Below are positions 1-8,105 of a stretch of DNA of 64,000 nucleotides, piece by piece (positions within the stretch are counted from its first letter, which is position 1; the number at the start of each line of letters is the position of its first letter). A program made the position numbers and the translations under genes. The notes beneath the pieces are model-generated. The model saw only the letters and a list, made by a program, of their open reading frames with translations. It ran no database searches and was not told the DNA's origin. The stretch spans positions 1,676,501 through 1,740,500 of the forward strand of contig NZ_CP107970.1 in the NCBI RefSeq assembly GCF_036090055.1, given 5' to 3'. Source of the stretch: Nocardioides sp. NBC_00368. GTDB taxonomy: Bacteria; Actinomycetota; Actinomycetes; Propionibacteriales; Nocardioidaceae.

Positions 1-40
1 GCCGAGTCGGGTCACCAAGAGCTCGAAACACCTGTTCCAC
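1..40 (-). CDS. ArsR-family transcriptional regulator, N-terminal fragment at window edge
   Basis: Reading leftward from a GTG at 40, thirteen codons give VEQVFRALGDPTR, the typical first helix of ArsR/SmtB winged-helix repressors (family motif FKALGDPTR). The gene runs off the left edge, so nothing downstream can be judged. The promoter at 47-76 puts the likely transcription start almost on the GTG, which suggests a leaderless message. A palindrome inside that promoter suggests autorepression. The family call rests on a short but characteristic stretch. Confidence 0.6.
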   Translation of the reverse strand, partial: MEQVFRALGDPTR

Positions 41-46
41 AGCTCC

Positions 47-76
47 ACAATAGGAAACCATTTGGTTTCATGTCAA
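47..76 (-). promoter_or_regulatory. sigma70-type promoter of the ArsR-family gene
   Basis: On the minus strand a perfect -35 hexamer TTGACA (76 to 71) is followed after 18 bases by TATTGT (52 to 47). This is the best consensus promoter in the window. It points left toward the GTG at 40, with the start site expected within a few bases of that codon. Confidence 0.65.
54..69. promoter_or_regulatory. palindromic operator between -35 and -10
   Basis: GAAACCA, two bases, TGGTTTC is a perfect inverted repeat with 7-bp arms. It fills the spacer of the ArsR promoter. A repressor bound here would block RNA polymerase directly, so it is probably the autoregulatory operator of the ArsR-family protein. 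Confidence 0.6.
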
Positions 77-113
77 GGGAGGCGACGATCCCGCCGACAC
101 AGAACCGCAGCGC

Positions 114-605
114 CTACGACCCCTCAGGCCGATACAGGGCCGTCATCTTGCCCTTCGGGTCGAGGCGCGCGAGCAGGGCGTCCCCGACCTCCGTCAACTG
201 CCGGACCTGCTCCGCGGTCAGTGCGTCGAGCACGTGACTGCGTACGTTGGCGACATGACCGGGCGCAGCCGCGACGACGGCGTCCCAGCCGTTGGTGGTG
301 AGCCGGGCGTTCGTCGCGCGCGCATCCTCGGGGCACGGGAACCGCTCCACGAGGCCCCGCTCCTCGAGCCGACGCACCACATGCGAGAGCCGCGCCAGGG
401 TCGCATTGGTGCGATGAGCCAGGGCGGTCATCCGCAGCGTCCGGTCGTCGGCCTCGGACAGCACCGCCAGGACGAAGTATTCGAAGTGGGTCAGGCCGGC
501 ATCTCGGCGCAGCTGGGAGTCGAGCACCCCGGGCAGCAGCTCCACGATCGCGATCAGCCGCAGCCAGGCGGCCATCTCCTCGTCATCCAGCCAGACATCG
601 TCCAC
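114..605 (-). CDS. MarR-family transcriptional regulator
   Basis: A 163-residue protein with the MarR layout: an N-terminal dimerisation helix, then a winged helix-turn-helix at roughly residues 45-100 (LTHFEYFVLAVLSE, RMTALAHRTNATLARLSHVV, RLEERGLVERF), then a C-terminal helix pair. Length is normal for the family. The start is a GTG at 605; an upstream ATG at 613 is in another frame. It is divergent from the oxidoreductase operon at 713, and the shared 107-bp spacer carries repeated TTGTAGC elements. It is therefore most likely the local repressor of that operon and of itself. The ligand cannot be inferred. Confidence 0.9.
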   Translation of the reverse strand: MDDVWLDDEEMAAWLRLIAIVELLPGVLDSQLRRDAGLTHFEYFVLAVLSEADDRTLRMTALAHRTNATLARLSHVVRRLEERGLVERFPCPEDARATNARLTTNGWDAVVAAAPGHVANVRSHVLDALTAEQVRQLTEVGDALLARLDPKGKMTALYRPEGS

Positions 606-626
606 AGCTCCATGGTAGCTCTCGAG

Positions 627-690
627 CTTGTCGCTACAACCAAAAACTTGACGCTACAACCATTCCGTGAGAGTTTTGTTGTAGCAACAA
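627..690. promoter_or_regulatory. three putative MarR operator elements in divergent promoter region
   Basis: CGCTACAACCA occurs at 632-642 and again at 652-662, within 16-bp near-identical repeats exactly 20 bp apart. A third copy is a palindrome, TTGTTG-TAG-CAACAA, at 676-690. Two helical turns of spacing and one full dyad are what one expects for cooperative binding by a MarR dimer controlling both divergent genes. Confidence 0.6.
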
Positions 691-712
691 CCTTCCATCT
701 GAGGAGTGCGAC

Positions 713-1288
713 ATGACAGACATCTCGATCATCGGCACCGGCAACATGGGTCAGGCCATCGCGACGGTCGCCGCGCGCGGCGGGCACCCGACCCAGCTGC
801 TCGGCAAGGCGGACGCCGCCACCCCCGCGACCGGCGACATCGTCGTCCTCGCCGTCCCCTACCCCGCCCTCGGCGACGTCCTCGGCCAGCGCGGCGCCGA
901 ACTGGCCGGCAAGATCGTCGTCGACATCACCAACCCGGTGGACTTCGAGACCTTCGACTCCCTCACCGTCCCAGCCGACAGCTCCGCCACCGCGGAGATC
1001 GCCGCGGCGCTGCCGGACTCCCGCGTCCTGAAGGCGTTCAACACGACCTTCGCCGCCACCCTGGCCGAGGGCACCGTCGGTGACCTGGCGACGGCAGTCC
1101 AGATCGCCGGCGACGACGCCGACGCCAAAGCGACGCTGTCCGAGGTCGTCACCTCCGCCGGCCTCCGTGCCGTCGACGCCGGTGCGCTCAAGCGGGCCCG
1201 CGAGCTCGAGGCGCTCGGCTTCCTGCAGATCTCCCTGGCCGCCGCCGAGCAGATCCCGTGGACCGGCGGCTTCGGCGTCGTCGCCTGA
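713..1288 (+). CDS. NADPH-dependent F420 reductase-like oxidoreductase
   Basis: This 191-residue Rossmann protein opens with SIIGTGNMGQ, the GxGxxG nucleotide loop typical of the NADP-oxidoreductase/F420-dependent family. It also has the family's VLAVPYPAL strand and a conserved KAFNTTFA region. Related proteins transfer hydride between NADP and F420 or act as broad NAD(P)-dependent reductases, so the real substrate is open. The ribosome-binding site GAGGAG lies upstream of the ATG. It is first in a short operon with the VOC protein, hydrolase and DoxX genes, opposite the MarR regulator. Confidence 0.75.
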   Translation: MTDISIIGTGNMGQAIATVAARGGHPTQLLGKADAATPATGDIVVLAVPYPALGDVLGQRGAELAGKIVVDITNPVDFETFDSLTVPADSSATAEIAAALPDSRVLKAFNTTFAATLAEGTVGDLATAVQIAGDDADAKATLSEVVTSAGLRAVDAGALKRARELEALGFLQISLAAAEQIPWTGGFGVVA

Positions 1289-1312
1289 TCACCCTCACCC
1301 GAGGAGGCCACG

Positions 1313-1822
1313 ATGACCGTCAACCCGGTACGTCTCAACCACGCCGTCCTGTTCGTCGCCGATCTCGAACGCAGCATCGCCTTCTACGAGGCTGCGTTCG
1401 GGATGACGGTCATGGCTCGCGAGCCGCGCGCCGACGCCGCGTTCCTGCGCCTGCGCCGGTCGGGCAACCACCACGACCTCGGCCTGTTCGGGGTCGGCGC
1501 CCAGCCGCCGCGACCACGCGGCTCCATCGGTCTCTACCACCTCGCCTGGCAGGTCGACACGATCGACGAGCTGGAGCAGGCGCGGATGACCCTGGCCGAG
1601 CTCGGCGCCTTCACCGGAGAGTCCAGCCACGGCGCCACCAAGAGCGTCTACGGCGCCGACCCCGACGGCAACGAGTTCGAGGTGATGTGGATGCTGCCGC
1701 GGGCCGAGTGGGGCGACTTCGAGAACGCCGCTCCCGTCGACCGGCTCGACCTCGCCAAGGACGTCGCCCGCTGGAGCGGGGTCCGTACGGCCGGCGAGCT
1801 GAACCGCACGGAGGACCGTTGA
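1313..1822 (+). CDS. VOC-family (glyoxalase/extradiol dioxygenase-like) protein
   Basis: A 169-residue protein with the paired beta-alpha-beta-beta-beta modules of the vicinal-oxygen-chelate fold. It begins LNHAVLFVADLERSIAFYEAAFG and later reads GLYHLAWQV and DPDGNEFEVMW. The first His (residue 10), the His of YHLAWQV and the Glu of NEFEV are the usual metal ligands. Members include extradiol dioxygenases, glyoxalases and resistance proteins; the substrate cannot be told here. Its stop overlaps the start of the following hydrolase, so the two are translationally coupled. Expression is probably MarR-controlled. Confidence 0.85.
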   Translation: MTVNPVRLNHAVLFVADLERSIAFYEAAFGMTVMAREPRADAAFLRLRRSGNHHDLGLFGVGAQPPRPRGSIGLYHLAWQVDTIDELEQARMTLAELGAFTGESSHGATKSVYGADPDGNEFEVMWMLPRAEWGDFENAAPVDRLDLAKDVARWSGVRTAGELNRTEDR

Positions 1823-2445
1823 GCACCCAAGTGCACACCGCGACCCACGGCAGCACCGATCCCGAGGCTCCCCTGGTCGTCCTGCTGCACGGCCGCGGCT
1901 CCCACGAGCACGAGATCATCGAGCTGGCCAGGCACCTTCCCGAAGGGAAAGCCTACATAGCCGTGCGGGCTCCGATCGCCGAGGGCGGCGGGTACGCCTG
2001 GTTCGCCAACCGCGGGATCGGCCGCCCGGTCGCCGCCTCCCTGGCGGAGACCATGAGCTGGTTCCGGAAGTGGCTCGACGCCATCGCGCCTCAGAGCCGT
2101 CCGGTCGTCCTCGTCGGCTTCAGCGGCGGCGCCGCGTTCGCCGGCGGGTTGGCGCTTCGGGAGCCCGGACGGTACGCCGGCGTCGCCGTCCTCCACGGCA
2201 CGCTTCCCTTCGACGCCGGCGTCCCCGTCGAGGCCGGTCGCCTCGCGGACCTGCCGGTCATGGTCGCCCAGGGCGACTCCGACCAGGTCATCCCCCGCGA
2301 GCTGCTGGACCGCACCTGGCACTACCTGCTCGAGGAGTCGGGCGCGCCGACCGTGGCGCACCGCGACCCCGGTGGGCACGGCATCACCGCCACTGCGCTC
2401 CACGAGCTCGCATCGTGGGTCGCCGCCCGCGTACCTCACGCCTGA
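1819..2445 (+). CDS. alpha/beta hydrolase, carboxylesterase/phospholipase family
   Basis: This 208-residue protein has an alpha/beta hydrolase fold with the oxyanion segment LLHGRGS, nucleophile elbow GFSGG, acid QGDSDQ and catalytic histidine GGHGI. It resembles the short carboxylesterase (phospholipase/carboxylesterase) group. The chosen start is TTG at 1819, which overlaps the VOC stop as TTGA and has GGAGGA just upstream; a GTG at 1831 is the alternative. In this operon it probably hydrolyses an ester or organic peroxide product, which is only an inference from neighbours. Confidence 0.8.
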   Translation: MSTQVHTATHGSTDPEAPLVVLLHGRGSHEHEIIELARHLPEGKAYIAVRAPIAEGGGYAWFANRGIGRPVAASLAETMSWFRKWLDAIAPQSRPVVLVGFSGGAAFAGGLALREPGRYAGVAVLHGTLPFDAGVPVEAGRLADLPVMVAQGDSDQVIPRELLDRTWHYLLEESGAPTVAHRDPGGHGITATALHELASWVAARVPHA

Positions 2446-2475
2446 ACACCCCTGCACAACGAGAGAAGGAACATC

Positions 2476-2913
2476 ATGAAACTCGGACAGTCGCTCCCTG
2501 CTCCCGCCACCGACCTGGGCCTGCTCGCCGCCCGGCTCCTCGTCGGCACCGTCCTGATCGCCCACGGCTGGCAGAAGTTCGCCACCTACACGCTCGACGG
2601 GACCGCGCAGTCGTTCGAGGCGATGGGGGTGCCGGCAGCCCAGGCGGCCGCGACCTTCGCCGCACTCGTCGAGCTCGCCGGGGGTGCGCTGCTTCTGCTG
2701 GGCCTGCTCACGCCACTCGCCGCTGCCCTCGTCGTCATCGACATGATCGGCGCGTTCTGGTTCGCCCACCGCAGCTCCGGTGTGTTCGTCGACCAGGGCG
2801 GCTGGGAGCTGGTCGCGGTCGTCTCGGCCATCGCGATCGCCCTCGCCGTCGCCGGTCCCGGTCGCGCCAGCATCGATCACGCCATCGGCGGCAGGGTCCG
2901 GGCCGAGGCCTGA
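2476..2913 (+). CDS. DoxX-family membrane protein
   Basis: A 145-residue protein with four hydrophobic segments and the DoxX signatures LLAARLLVGTVLIAHGWQKF near the N-terminus and LVELAGGALLLLGLLTPLAA in the middle. DoxX proteins are small inner-membrane proteins linked to quinone or thiol redox balance, often with oxidative-stress genes. It follows the hydrolase by 30 bp with AGAAGGA as ribosome-binding site. It is last in the MarR-controlled operon and is followed by a strong hairpin terminator. Confidence 0.85.
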   Translation: MKLGQSLPAPATDLGLLAARLLVGTVLIAHGWQKFATYTLDGTAQSFEAMGVPAAQAAATFAALVELAGGALLLLGLLTPLAAALVVIDMIGAFWFAHRSSGVFVDQGGWELVAVVSAIAIALAVAGPGRASIDHAIGGRVRAEA

Positions 2914-2933
2914 GGATCACCCGCTGACCGTCT

Positions 2934-2982
2934 CCGCCGTGCCTCCGTCATACGCGCTCGTCGCGCCGCGGAGGCACGGCGG
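2934..2982. terminator. bidirectional hairpin between convergent genes
   Basis: Positions 2934-2947 (CCGCCGTGCCTCCG) pair perfectly with 2969-2982, leaving a 21-nt loop. The hairpin lies between the stop of the DoxX gene and the 3' end of the leftward oxidoreductase gene, as expected of a shared terminator. There is no U-tract, as is common in actinobacteria. Confidence 0.65.
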
Positions 2983-3035
2983 TTCCCGTGACCATCGCGT
3001 CGACCCGGAACGCGCTCGGTGCAGCCCCCTCTGGG

Positions 3036-3995
3036 TCAGGGAACCAGCACGATCCGCCCGAACACCGTGCCGTCGTCCATCTGTCGGTGCGCTTCGGCGG
3101 CCTTCTCGAGGGGCAGTACGTCATGAACGACCGCATGCAGGTCACCTCGGCCGAGCGCGGCGAACTGCTCGGTACGGACGACGTCGCGGGCCGGGACCGG
3201 GATGGTGTCGAGGCTGAACGTGGCGAAGCTGCGGGACTGCTGGAAGGCGCCGATCAGCCGCGCGGAGACGTCCGTGGGCGGCATCCCCGCGACCGCGCCG
3301 ACCACCACGAAGCGGCCGTTGGGCGCGAGGCGATCGACGAAGTCCGGCGTCTCCGGACCCCCGACGATGTCGACGATCACGTCATAGGCGGCCGGAGCGT
3401 CCTGGGTGCCGTGCCCGGAGCGGTCGAGCACATGGGTCGCACCGAGCTCATGCAGGCGTTCGCCCCGTTCGGGCGAGGAGGTGGTCACCGCGACAGCGCT
3501 CGCGCCGCGACGTGCCGCGATCTCGACGGCGGCGATACCGATGCTCCCGGCGGCGCCGCGTACGAGCACGGACTCTCCCGGCGCGAAGTGGGCGTGGGCG
3601 AGCGCGAAGTGAGCCACGGGACCGGAGCTACCGATCGTCACAGCATCCACCGGGGCGATGTTCTCGGGCAGGGGGCTGACGTGCTCGGCCCGGGCGAGGG
3701 CACGCTCGGCGTAGCCGCCGAGCAGCGTGAACGCCCAGACCCGGCGCCCGACCCACGATGCGTCCACACCTGCGCCGACTGCCGTCACCGTGCCCGCGAC
3801 CTCGCTGCCGGGGACCAGCCCCGGCTCGAACCCCATGCCGGTGATGGTCCCCCGTCGGATGACGGCATCGACCCCGCCGACGCCGATCGCCTCGGTCTCG
3901 ATCACCATCTCGTCCGCCCCCGGCGTCGGCACGCCGACCTCGGTCACCACCATTCCGCCGGGATCCCCGAACCGCTCGACCCGCACTGCTCTCAT
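3036..3995 (-). CDS. NADPH:quinone oxidoreductase, zinc-free MDR family
   Basis: A 319-residue medium-chain dehydrogenase/reductase without the zinc-binding cysteines. It has the QOR-type start MRAVRVERFGDPGGMVV, the catalytic-domain segment VPGSEVAGTVTAVG and the nucleotide loop VRGAAGSIGIAAVEIA. It would reduce quinones or enones with NADPH. It is divergent from a TetR regulator whose 82-bp shared spacer contains inverted repeats, so the TetR protein is the likely controller. Confidence 0.85.
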   Translation of the reverse strand: MRAVRVERFGDPGGMVVTEVGVPTPGADEMVIETEAIGVGGVDAVIRRGTITGMGFEPGLVPGSEVAGTVTAVGAGVDASWVGRRVWAFTLLGGYAERALARAEHVSPLPENIAPVDAVTIGSSGPVAHFALAHAHFAPGESVLVRGAAGSIGIAAVEIAARRGASAVAVTTSSPERGERLHELGATHVLDRSGHGTQDAPAAYDVIVDIVGGPETPDFVDRLAPNGRFVVVGAVAGMPPTDVSARLIGAFQQSRSFATFSLDTIPVPARDVVRTEQFAALGRGDLHAVVHDVLPLEKAAEAHRQMDDGTVFGRIVLVP

Positions 3996-4043
3996 TCGTC
4001 ATCTCCGTCTGGCTCGTGTGAGGCGTACGCTGGCGAAGCTAAC

Positions 4044-4070
4044 GGACGCCTGCGTCCACTTCCAGAAAGT
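4044..4070. promoter_or_regulatory. inverted repeats in QOR/TetR intergenic region, candidate TetR operator
   Basis: GGACGC-CT-GCGTCC at 4044-4057 is a perfect 14-bp dyad. It is followed directly by the imperfect dyad ACTTCCAGAAAGT at 4058-4070, close to the TetR start at 4078. Their place between divergent genes fits an autoregulatory TetR site. The first dyad looks superficially like the Dos-type boxes found later but lacks their central pattern. Confidence 0.5.
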
Positions 4071-4077
4071 GAGAGAC

Positions 4078-4716
4078 ATGTCCGAGACGTTGCCTCACAA
4101 GCTCCGCTCCGACGCCCGGGACAACCGCAACAGGATCCTCGCGGCGGCCAGGTCGCTCTACGCCGAGCGCGGGCTGGAGGTCACCATGCGCGACGTCGCG
4201 CGGCGCGCCGGAGTCGGGCCGGCGACGCTCTACCGTCGCTTTCCCACTCGGCAGGCGCTCCTCGACGCCGTCTTCGCCGACGAGCTGCGCGCATGCGAAA
4301 AGATCGTGGACGACGGCTGCGCCGACCCTGATCCGTGGCGTGGCTTCTCCTCGGTCATCGAGCGGATCAGCGTGCTCAACGTCGGGAACCAGGGGTTCGT
4401 CGACGCCTTCATGGCGGAGAAGCCGCGCGACTCGTTCACCGAACATCGCACCGCTGCCCTCGCAAAGCTCACCGATCTCGCCCGGCGTGCCAAGGCCGAC
4501 GGCAGGCTCCGACGCGACTTCGTCATCGACGATCTCGTCCTCGTCCTCCTCGCCGGCCGCGGCCTCGCCGCCACCCCTGCCGCCCGTACCGTCCCGGCGG
4601 CGCGCCGCTTCGCCGCTCTGGCCATCGACGCGTTCCGGTCCTCCGAGGCGAACGACCGGCTGCCGCACGGCACCGTGGTCCCTTCCTATCTGGTTTCGCG
4701 CCGCTTCGACGGATGA
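4078..4716 (+). CDS. TetR-family transcriptional regulator
   Basis: A 212-residue protein. Its TetR DNA-binding domain at residues 17-62 reads RNRILAAARSLYAERGLEV, MRDVARRAGVGPATLYRRF and PTRQALLDAVF. The remainder is a helical ligand domain matching the SbtR-like C-terminal class of actinobacterial TetR proteins. The ATG at 4078 is used, after GAGAG; a longer upstream reading lacks a ribosome-binding site. It probably represses the divergent quinone oxidoreductase. Confidence 0.9.
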   Translation: MSETLPHKLRSDARDNRNRILAAARSLYAERGLEVTMRDVARRAGVGPATLYRRFPTRQALLDAVFADELRACEKIVDDGCADPDPWRGFSSVIERISVLNVGNQGFVDAFMAEKPRDSFTEHRTAALAKLTDLARRAKADGRLRRDFVIDDLVLVLLAGRGLAATPAARTVPAARRFAALAIDAFRSSEANDRLPHGTVVPSYLVSRRFDG

Positions 4717-4789
4717 CCACGAATTCCTCTCGTCCGCGACACGCCTGAAAGCGTTCGACAGGCGATCGCGGTCGTGACAGGTTCCGTCC

Positions 4790-5305
4790 ATGCACCTCAG
4801 AGACGGTTCCGTCAGCGACCTCCCCGCCGCCATGAGCCTCCTCGACGCCGCCGTCGCCTGGCTCGCCTCGCAGGGTCGCACCGGGCAGTGGGGCGCGGAG
4901 CCGTTCTCCTCGGTCGAGGCCCGGGTCGAGCAGATCCGGCAGATGCTGTCCGAGCGGATCGCGCGGATCGCGGAGGAGGACGGAGAGGTCGTCGGGGTCT
5001 GCGTGCTGGCCGACGAGCCACTGCCGTACGTCGAGCCCGCACCGATCCCCGAGCTCTACCTGCAGCTCCTGGTCACCGACCGCGAGCGGACCGGTTCCGG
5101 GATCGGCCGGGTGCTGGTCGACGACGCCGTCGAGATCGCCCGGCACCGGGGTGTGGAGCAGATGAGGCTCGACTGCTACGCCGGCGACGACCAGGCGCTG
5201 GTCGGCGTCTACGAGCGGTTCGGGTTCACGCTCGAGCGACGGTTCACCGTCGACACCGGGCAGGCCGAGCCCTGGCCCGGCGCGGTGCTGCGGATGGACA
5301 TCTGA
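4790..5305 (+). CDS. GNAT-family N-acetyltransferase
   Basis: A 171-residue GNAT protein with the acetyl-CoA loop RTGSGIGRVLV around residue 100, preceded by strand LYLQLLVTDRE and followed by MRLDCYAGDDQALVGVYERFGF. These are motif A and motif B of the fold. The acceptor substrate is unknown. It stands alone between the TetR gene and the alkane locus with about 70-80 bp on each side. Confidence 0.85.
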   Translation: MHLRDGSVSDLPAAMSLLDAAVAWLASQGRTGQWGAEPFSSVEARVEQIRQMLSERIARIAEEDGEVVGVCVLADEPLPYVEPAPIPELYLQLLVTDRERTGSGIGRVLVDDAVEIARHRGVEQMRLDCYAGDDQALVGVYERFGFTLERRFTVDTGQAEPWPGAVLRMDI

Positions 5306-5384
5306 GCGTCGTCTCCGAGCCACGGACGCGGGACCGGCTTTTGTAAACTGCCCGAAGCCCACGCGGGCGAGAGGGGTGGAGGCG

Positions 5385-6602
5385 ATGACCGAGATCAGTG
5401 CCTGGTTGGCGGCATTCGCCGAGGACCAACGCCGGCCCGAGGAGGTGGCCCGCTGGGCCGCGGCGACCGCCGACGCGATCCTCGCCGACGGCGAGGTCGA
5501 CGTCGCCGACCTCAGACCGCTGATCCTTGAGGCCGTCGAGCAGCACTGGTACGCCTTCCTCGACCGCATCACCTTGCCGGAGGCCCCGTTCGAGCTGGTC
5601 CCGTCGGCGCAGGCCGTGGCACTCGAGGCCGCCCGCCGCCATATCGGCCTCCCGCTGCTGCTCAAGGTCTATCAGCGAGCGCAGGAGGCCAGCTGGGACT
5701 TCGCGGTGCAGGTCGTCAGGCAGGCACCTGACGACCTCGACCACGAGGCCCTGCTGGTCTGGTTCTGGACGAAGGCCAACGTCTGGTTCGGCTCCTCGGT
5801 CGAGCAGTCCGTGCTGATCCACCAGAACGAGACGAACCGGATCCGGCAACGTGGGGACGCCCGTCGGTTCGAGGTGGTCTCGGAGGCGCTGGACACCCGG
5901 AGCGTCTCCCCTGCCGAGCTTTCCGCCGCGCTCGCCGGTCATCCGGTCAACATCCCCGGCCACGTCGCTCTGGTCGCGCACGCCCTCACCGCCGACTCCA
6001 TCGAGCAGCTGGAGCCGGCCCTCAACGCCGTGACCCGCCGCGCGGGCCATGTCCGGTCGGTGCTGGTCCGCCCCGGCGGCAGGGACGTGTGGGCCTGGCT
6101 GGCGCTGGGCGACCTGCCGGACGCCGTGACCGACACCGGGATCGACCCGACGGCCGTCCGGGTGACGATGGGCGTCGGCGGAAGCGGTCTGGACGGCTTC
6201 GTCGCGGCGCATCTGGACGCACAGGCAGCCCAGCGGGTCGCACTGGCGCCAGGACGGCACGAACCGGTGACGGCCTACGACGACGTGGCCGCCCTGGTCC
6301 TCGTCTCCCAGGACCAAGACGCCGCCGAGCGGTTCGCCCGCACGACCCTGCGCGGTCTGGCCGACCCGCCCCAAAGCCGGCTCCGCGAGACCGTACGCGA
6401 GGTGCTCACCTCGGCAGAGACGGCCGACAGACTCGCCGAACGGCTCGGCGTCCACAAGAACACCATCCGCTACCGCGTGGCCCAGGCCGAGCGGCTCCTG
6501 GGACGCCCGTTGCGCGAACGGGCCGGCGACCTGCTGCTGGCGCTCGACTACCACGACGCCTTCCTCGCGAACCCGACTGTGAAAATGCACAGGAACTCGT
6601 GA
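5385..6602 (+). CDS. PucR/CdaR-type transcriptional regulator, likely regulator of the alkane genes
   Basis: A 405-residue regulator. Its C-terminal helix-turn-helix (TADRLAERLGVHKNTIRYRVAQ, about residues 345-385) is the PucR/CdaR type. The middle part resembles the degenerate GGDEF-like domain of this family and the N-terminal 150 residues are helical. ATG 5385 is preferred over the GTG at 5376 because GAGGGG sits 8 nt upstream. It precedes alkB by 87 bp on the same strand, and regulators of this class are often found beside actinobacterial alkB. A role in sensing alkanes or their oxidation products is inferred from position. Confidence 0.8.
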   Translation: MTEISAWLAAFAEDQRRPEEVARWAAATADAILADGEVDVADLRPLILEAVEQHWYAFLDRITLPEAPFELVPSAQAVALEAARRHIGLPLLLKVYQRAQEASWDFAVQVVRQAPDDLDHEALLVWFWTKANVWFGSSVEQSVLIHQNETNRIRQRGDARRFEVVSEALDTRSVSPAELSAALAGHPVNIPGHVALVAHALTADSIEQLEPALNAVTRRAGHVRSVLVRPGGRDVWAWLALGDLPDAVTDTGIDPTAVRVTMGVGGSGLDGFVAAHLDAQAAQRVALAPGRHEPVTAYDDVAALVLVSQDQDAAERFARTTLRGLADPPQSRLRETVREVLTSAETADRLAERLGVHKNTIRYRVAQAERLLGRPLRERAGDLLLALDYHDAFLANPTVKMHRNS

Positions 6603-6641
6603 GGGATTCGGCCTGATCGACCAAAGACTCCGGTGGCTGCC

Positions 6642-6666
6642 TACGTCCATTCTGACAAGAGACGTA
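6642..6666. promoter_or_regulatory. inverted repeat upstream of alkB
   Basis: TACGTC (6642-6647) and GACGTA (6661-6666) form an inverted repeat with a 13-bp spacer, 24 bp before the alkB start. It is a plausible binding site for the PucR-type regulator encoded just upstream. Six-base arms are short, so this is tentative. Confidence 0.35.
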
Positions 6667-6689
6667 ACCGGCATCACAGGAGGCAACAG

Positions 6690-8105
6690 ATGACACTCGG
6701 CGCCAGCGGCACCGTCGACAGGGGCTCCACCGAGAGGTGGCGCGACCGGAAGCGCTATCTGTGGCTCCTCGGCCTCGTGGTCCCGTCGTTCGCCTTCATC
6801 GCCGTGGGTGGCTACGTCCTGACCGGGTGGGGCGCCTTCCTGTGGACGGGGCCGATCGTCGTCCTCCTCGTGGTCCCGGCCATCGACTTCGCGGCGGGTC
6901 TGGACCGCTCCAACCCGCCCGACGACATCATCGAGGAGCTCGAGGAGGACAGGTACTACCGCTACATCACCTTCGCGTTCCTTCCGATCCAGTACGCCGG
7001 GTTCGCCTTCGCGATGTATCTGATCGCGACCCAGGACTGGCCGTTGGCGCACAAGATCGGCCTGGCCCTCACCATCGGGTTCATCGGCGGCATCGGCATC
7101 AACACCGCCCACGAGCTCGGCCACAAGAAGGAGAGCCACGAGCGCTGGCTGTCCAAGATCGCGCTCGCGCAGAGCTTCTACGGACACTTCTACATCGAGC
7201 ACAACCGCGGCCACCACGTACGCGTCGCGACACCGGAGGACCCGGCCTCCTCCCGGATGGGCGAGAGCCTCTACGGGTTCTGGTTCCGCACCGTGCTCGG
7301 GTCGCTCGAGAGCGCCTGGGGGCTGGAGGCCAAGCGCTACCGGCGCAAGGGCACTCACCCGTTCCACCTCGGCAACGACGTCCTCAACGCCTGGTTGATG
7401 AGCGTGGCCCTGTGGACCGCGATGACGCTCTGGCTGGGCGTCGGGATCCTGCCCTACCTGATCCTCCAGGCCGTCATCGGGTTCTCCCTGCTGGAGATCG
7501 TCAACTACCTGGAGCACTACGGGATGCTGCGGCAGAAGACCACATCCGGGCGCTACGAGCGGGTGCTGCCGATGCATTCGTGGAACTCCAACAACATCGC
7601 CACCAACGTGCTCCTCTACCACCTGCAACGGCACAGCGACCACCATGCCAACCCGACCCGGCGCTACCAGACGCTGCGTGACTATCGCGAGTCCCCGGTC
7701 CTGCCGACCGGCTACGCCGGGATGATCGTCCTGGCCCTGATCCCGCCGCTGTGGCGCCGGGTGATGGACAGGCGCGTGGTCGCGCACTTCGACGGCGACG
7801 TCCGGCTGGCCAACGTACGTCCCGGCCGGCTCGACAAGCTGCTCGCGAAGTTCCCGCCTCCCGCCGATCCTGGTCACGAGGAGATCGGGGCGCTCGACGA
7901 CGTCACCCGGCAGACCTTCGACGACGAGGTCGCCGCCGGCCGGTGCCCGGGATGCGGCTACGTCTACGAGGTCGCGGCCGGCAACGAACTGGAGGGCTTT
8001 GCCGCCGGCACCGCCTGGCGAGACATCCCCGACGACTGGTGCTGCCCGGACTGCGGCGTACGCGAGAAGGTCGACTTCATCCCGCTGAAGGAGTCCACAC
8101 TGTGA
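6690..8105 (+). CDS. alkB: alkane 1-monooxygenase fused to rubredoxin
   Basis: A 471-residue integral-membrane non-heme di-iron hydroxylase that oxidises terminal methyl groups of n-alkanes. The first 390 residues carry several membrane spans and the AlkB histidine boxes HELGHK (from H141), EHNRGHH (from E170), NYLEHYG and LQRHSDHH (from L312). The C-terminal about 55 residues form a complete rubredoxin with CPGCGY (C419, C422) and CCPDCG (C452, C455), so the electron donor is covalently attached. Such fusions are known in Nocardioides, Dietzia and related genera. ATG 6690 follows a perfect AGGAGG; a longer GTG reading is rejected. It overlaps the ferredoxin gene by 4 bp. Confidence 0.97.
   Translation: MTLGASGTVDRGSTERWRDRKRYLWLLGLVVPSFAFIAVGGYVLTGWGAFLWTGPIVVLLVVPAIDFAAGLDRSNPPDDIIEELEEDRYYRYITFAFLPIQYAGFAFAMYLIATQDWPLAHKIGLALTIGFIGGIGINTAHELGHKKESHERWLSKIALAQSFYGHFYIEHNRGHHVRVATPEDPASSRMGESLYGFWFRTVLGSLESAWGLEAKRYRRKGTHPFHLGNDVLNAWLMSVALWTAMTLWLGVGILPYLILQAVIGFSLLEIVNYLEHYGMLRQKTTSGRYERVLPMHSWNSNNIATNVLLYHLQRHSDHHANPTRRYQTLRDYRESPVLPTGYAGMIVLALIPPLWRRVMDRRVVAHFDGDVRLANVRPGRLDKLLAKFPPPADPGHEEIGALDDVTRQTFDDEVAAGRCPGCGYVYEVAAGNELEGFAAGTAWRDIPDDWCCPDCGVREKVDFIPLKESTL

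Noticed and set aside
4044..4057. GGACGCCTGCGTCC as a Dos-type box outside the island
   Set aside because: The half-sites are GGACGC rather than GGGAC or GGACC, and it lies between a TetR gene and its likely target. A TetR operator is the simpler reading.
5244..7877. 877-codon open frame on the minus strand across PucR and alkB
   Set aside because: Both plus-strand genes have complete family motifs and good ribosome-binding sites; the antisense frame has neither.
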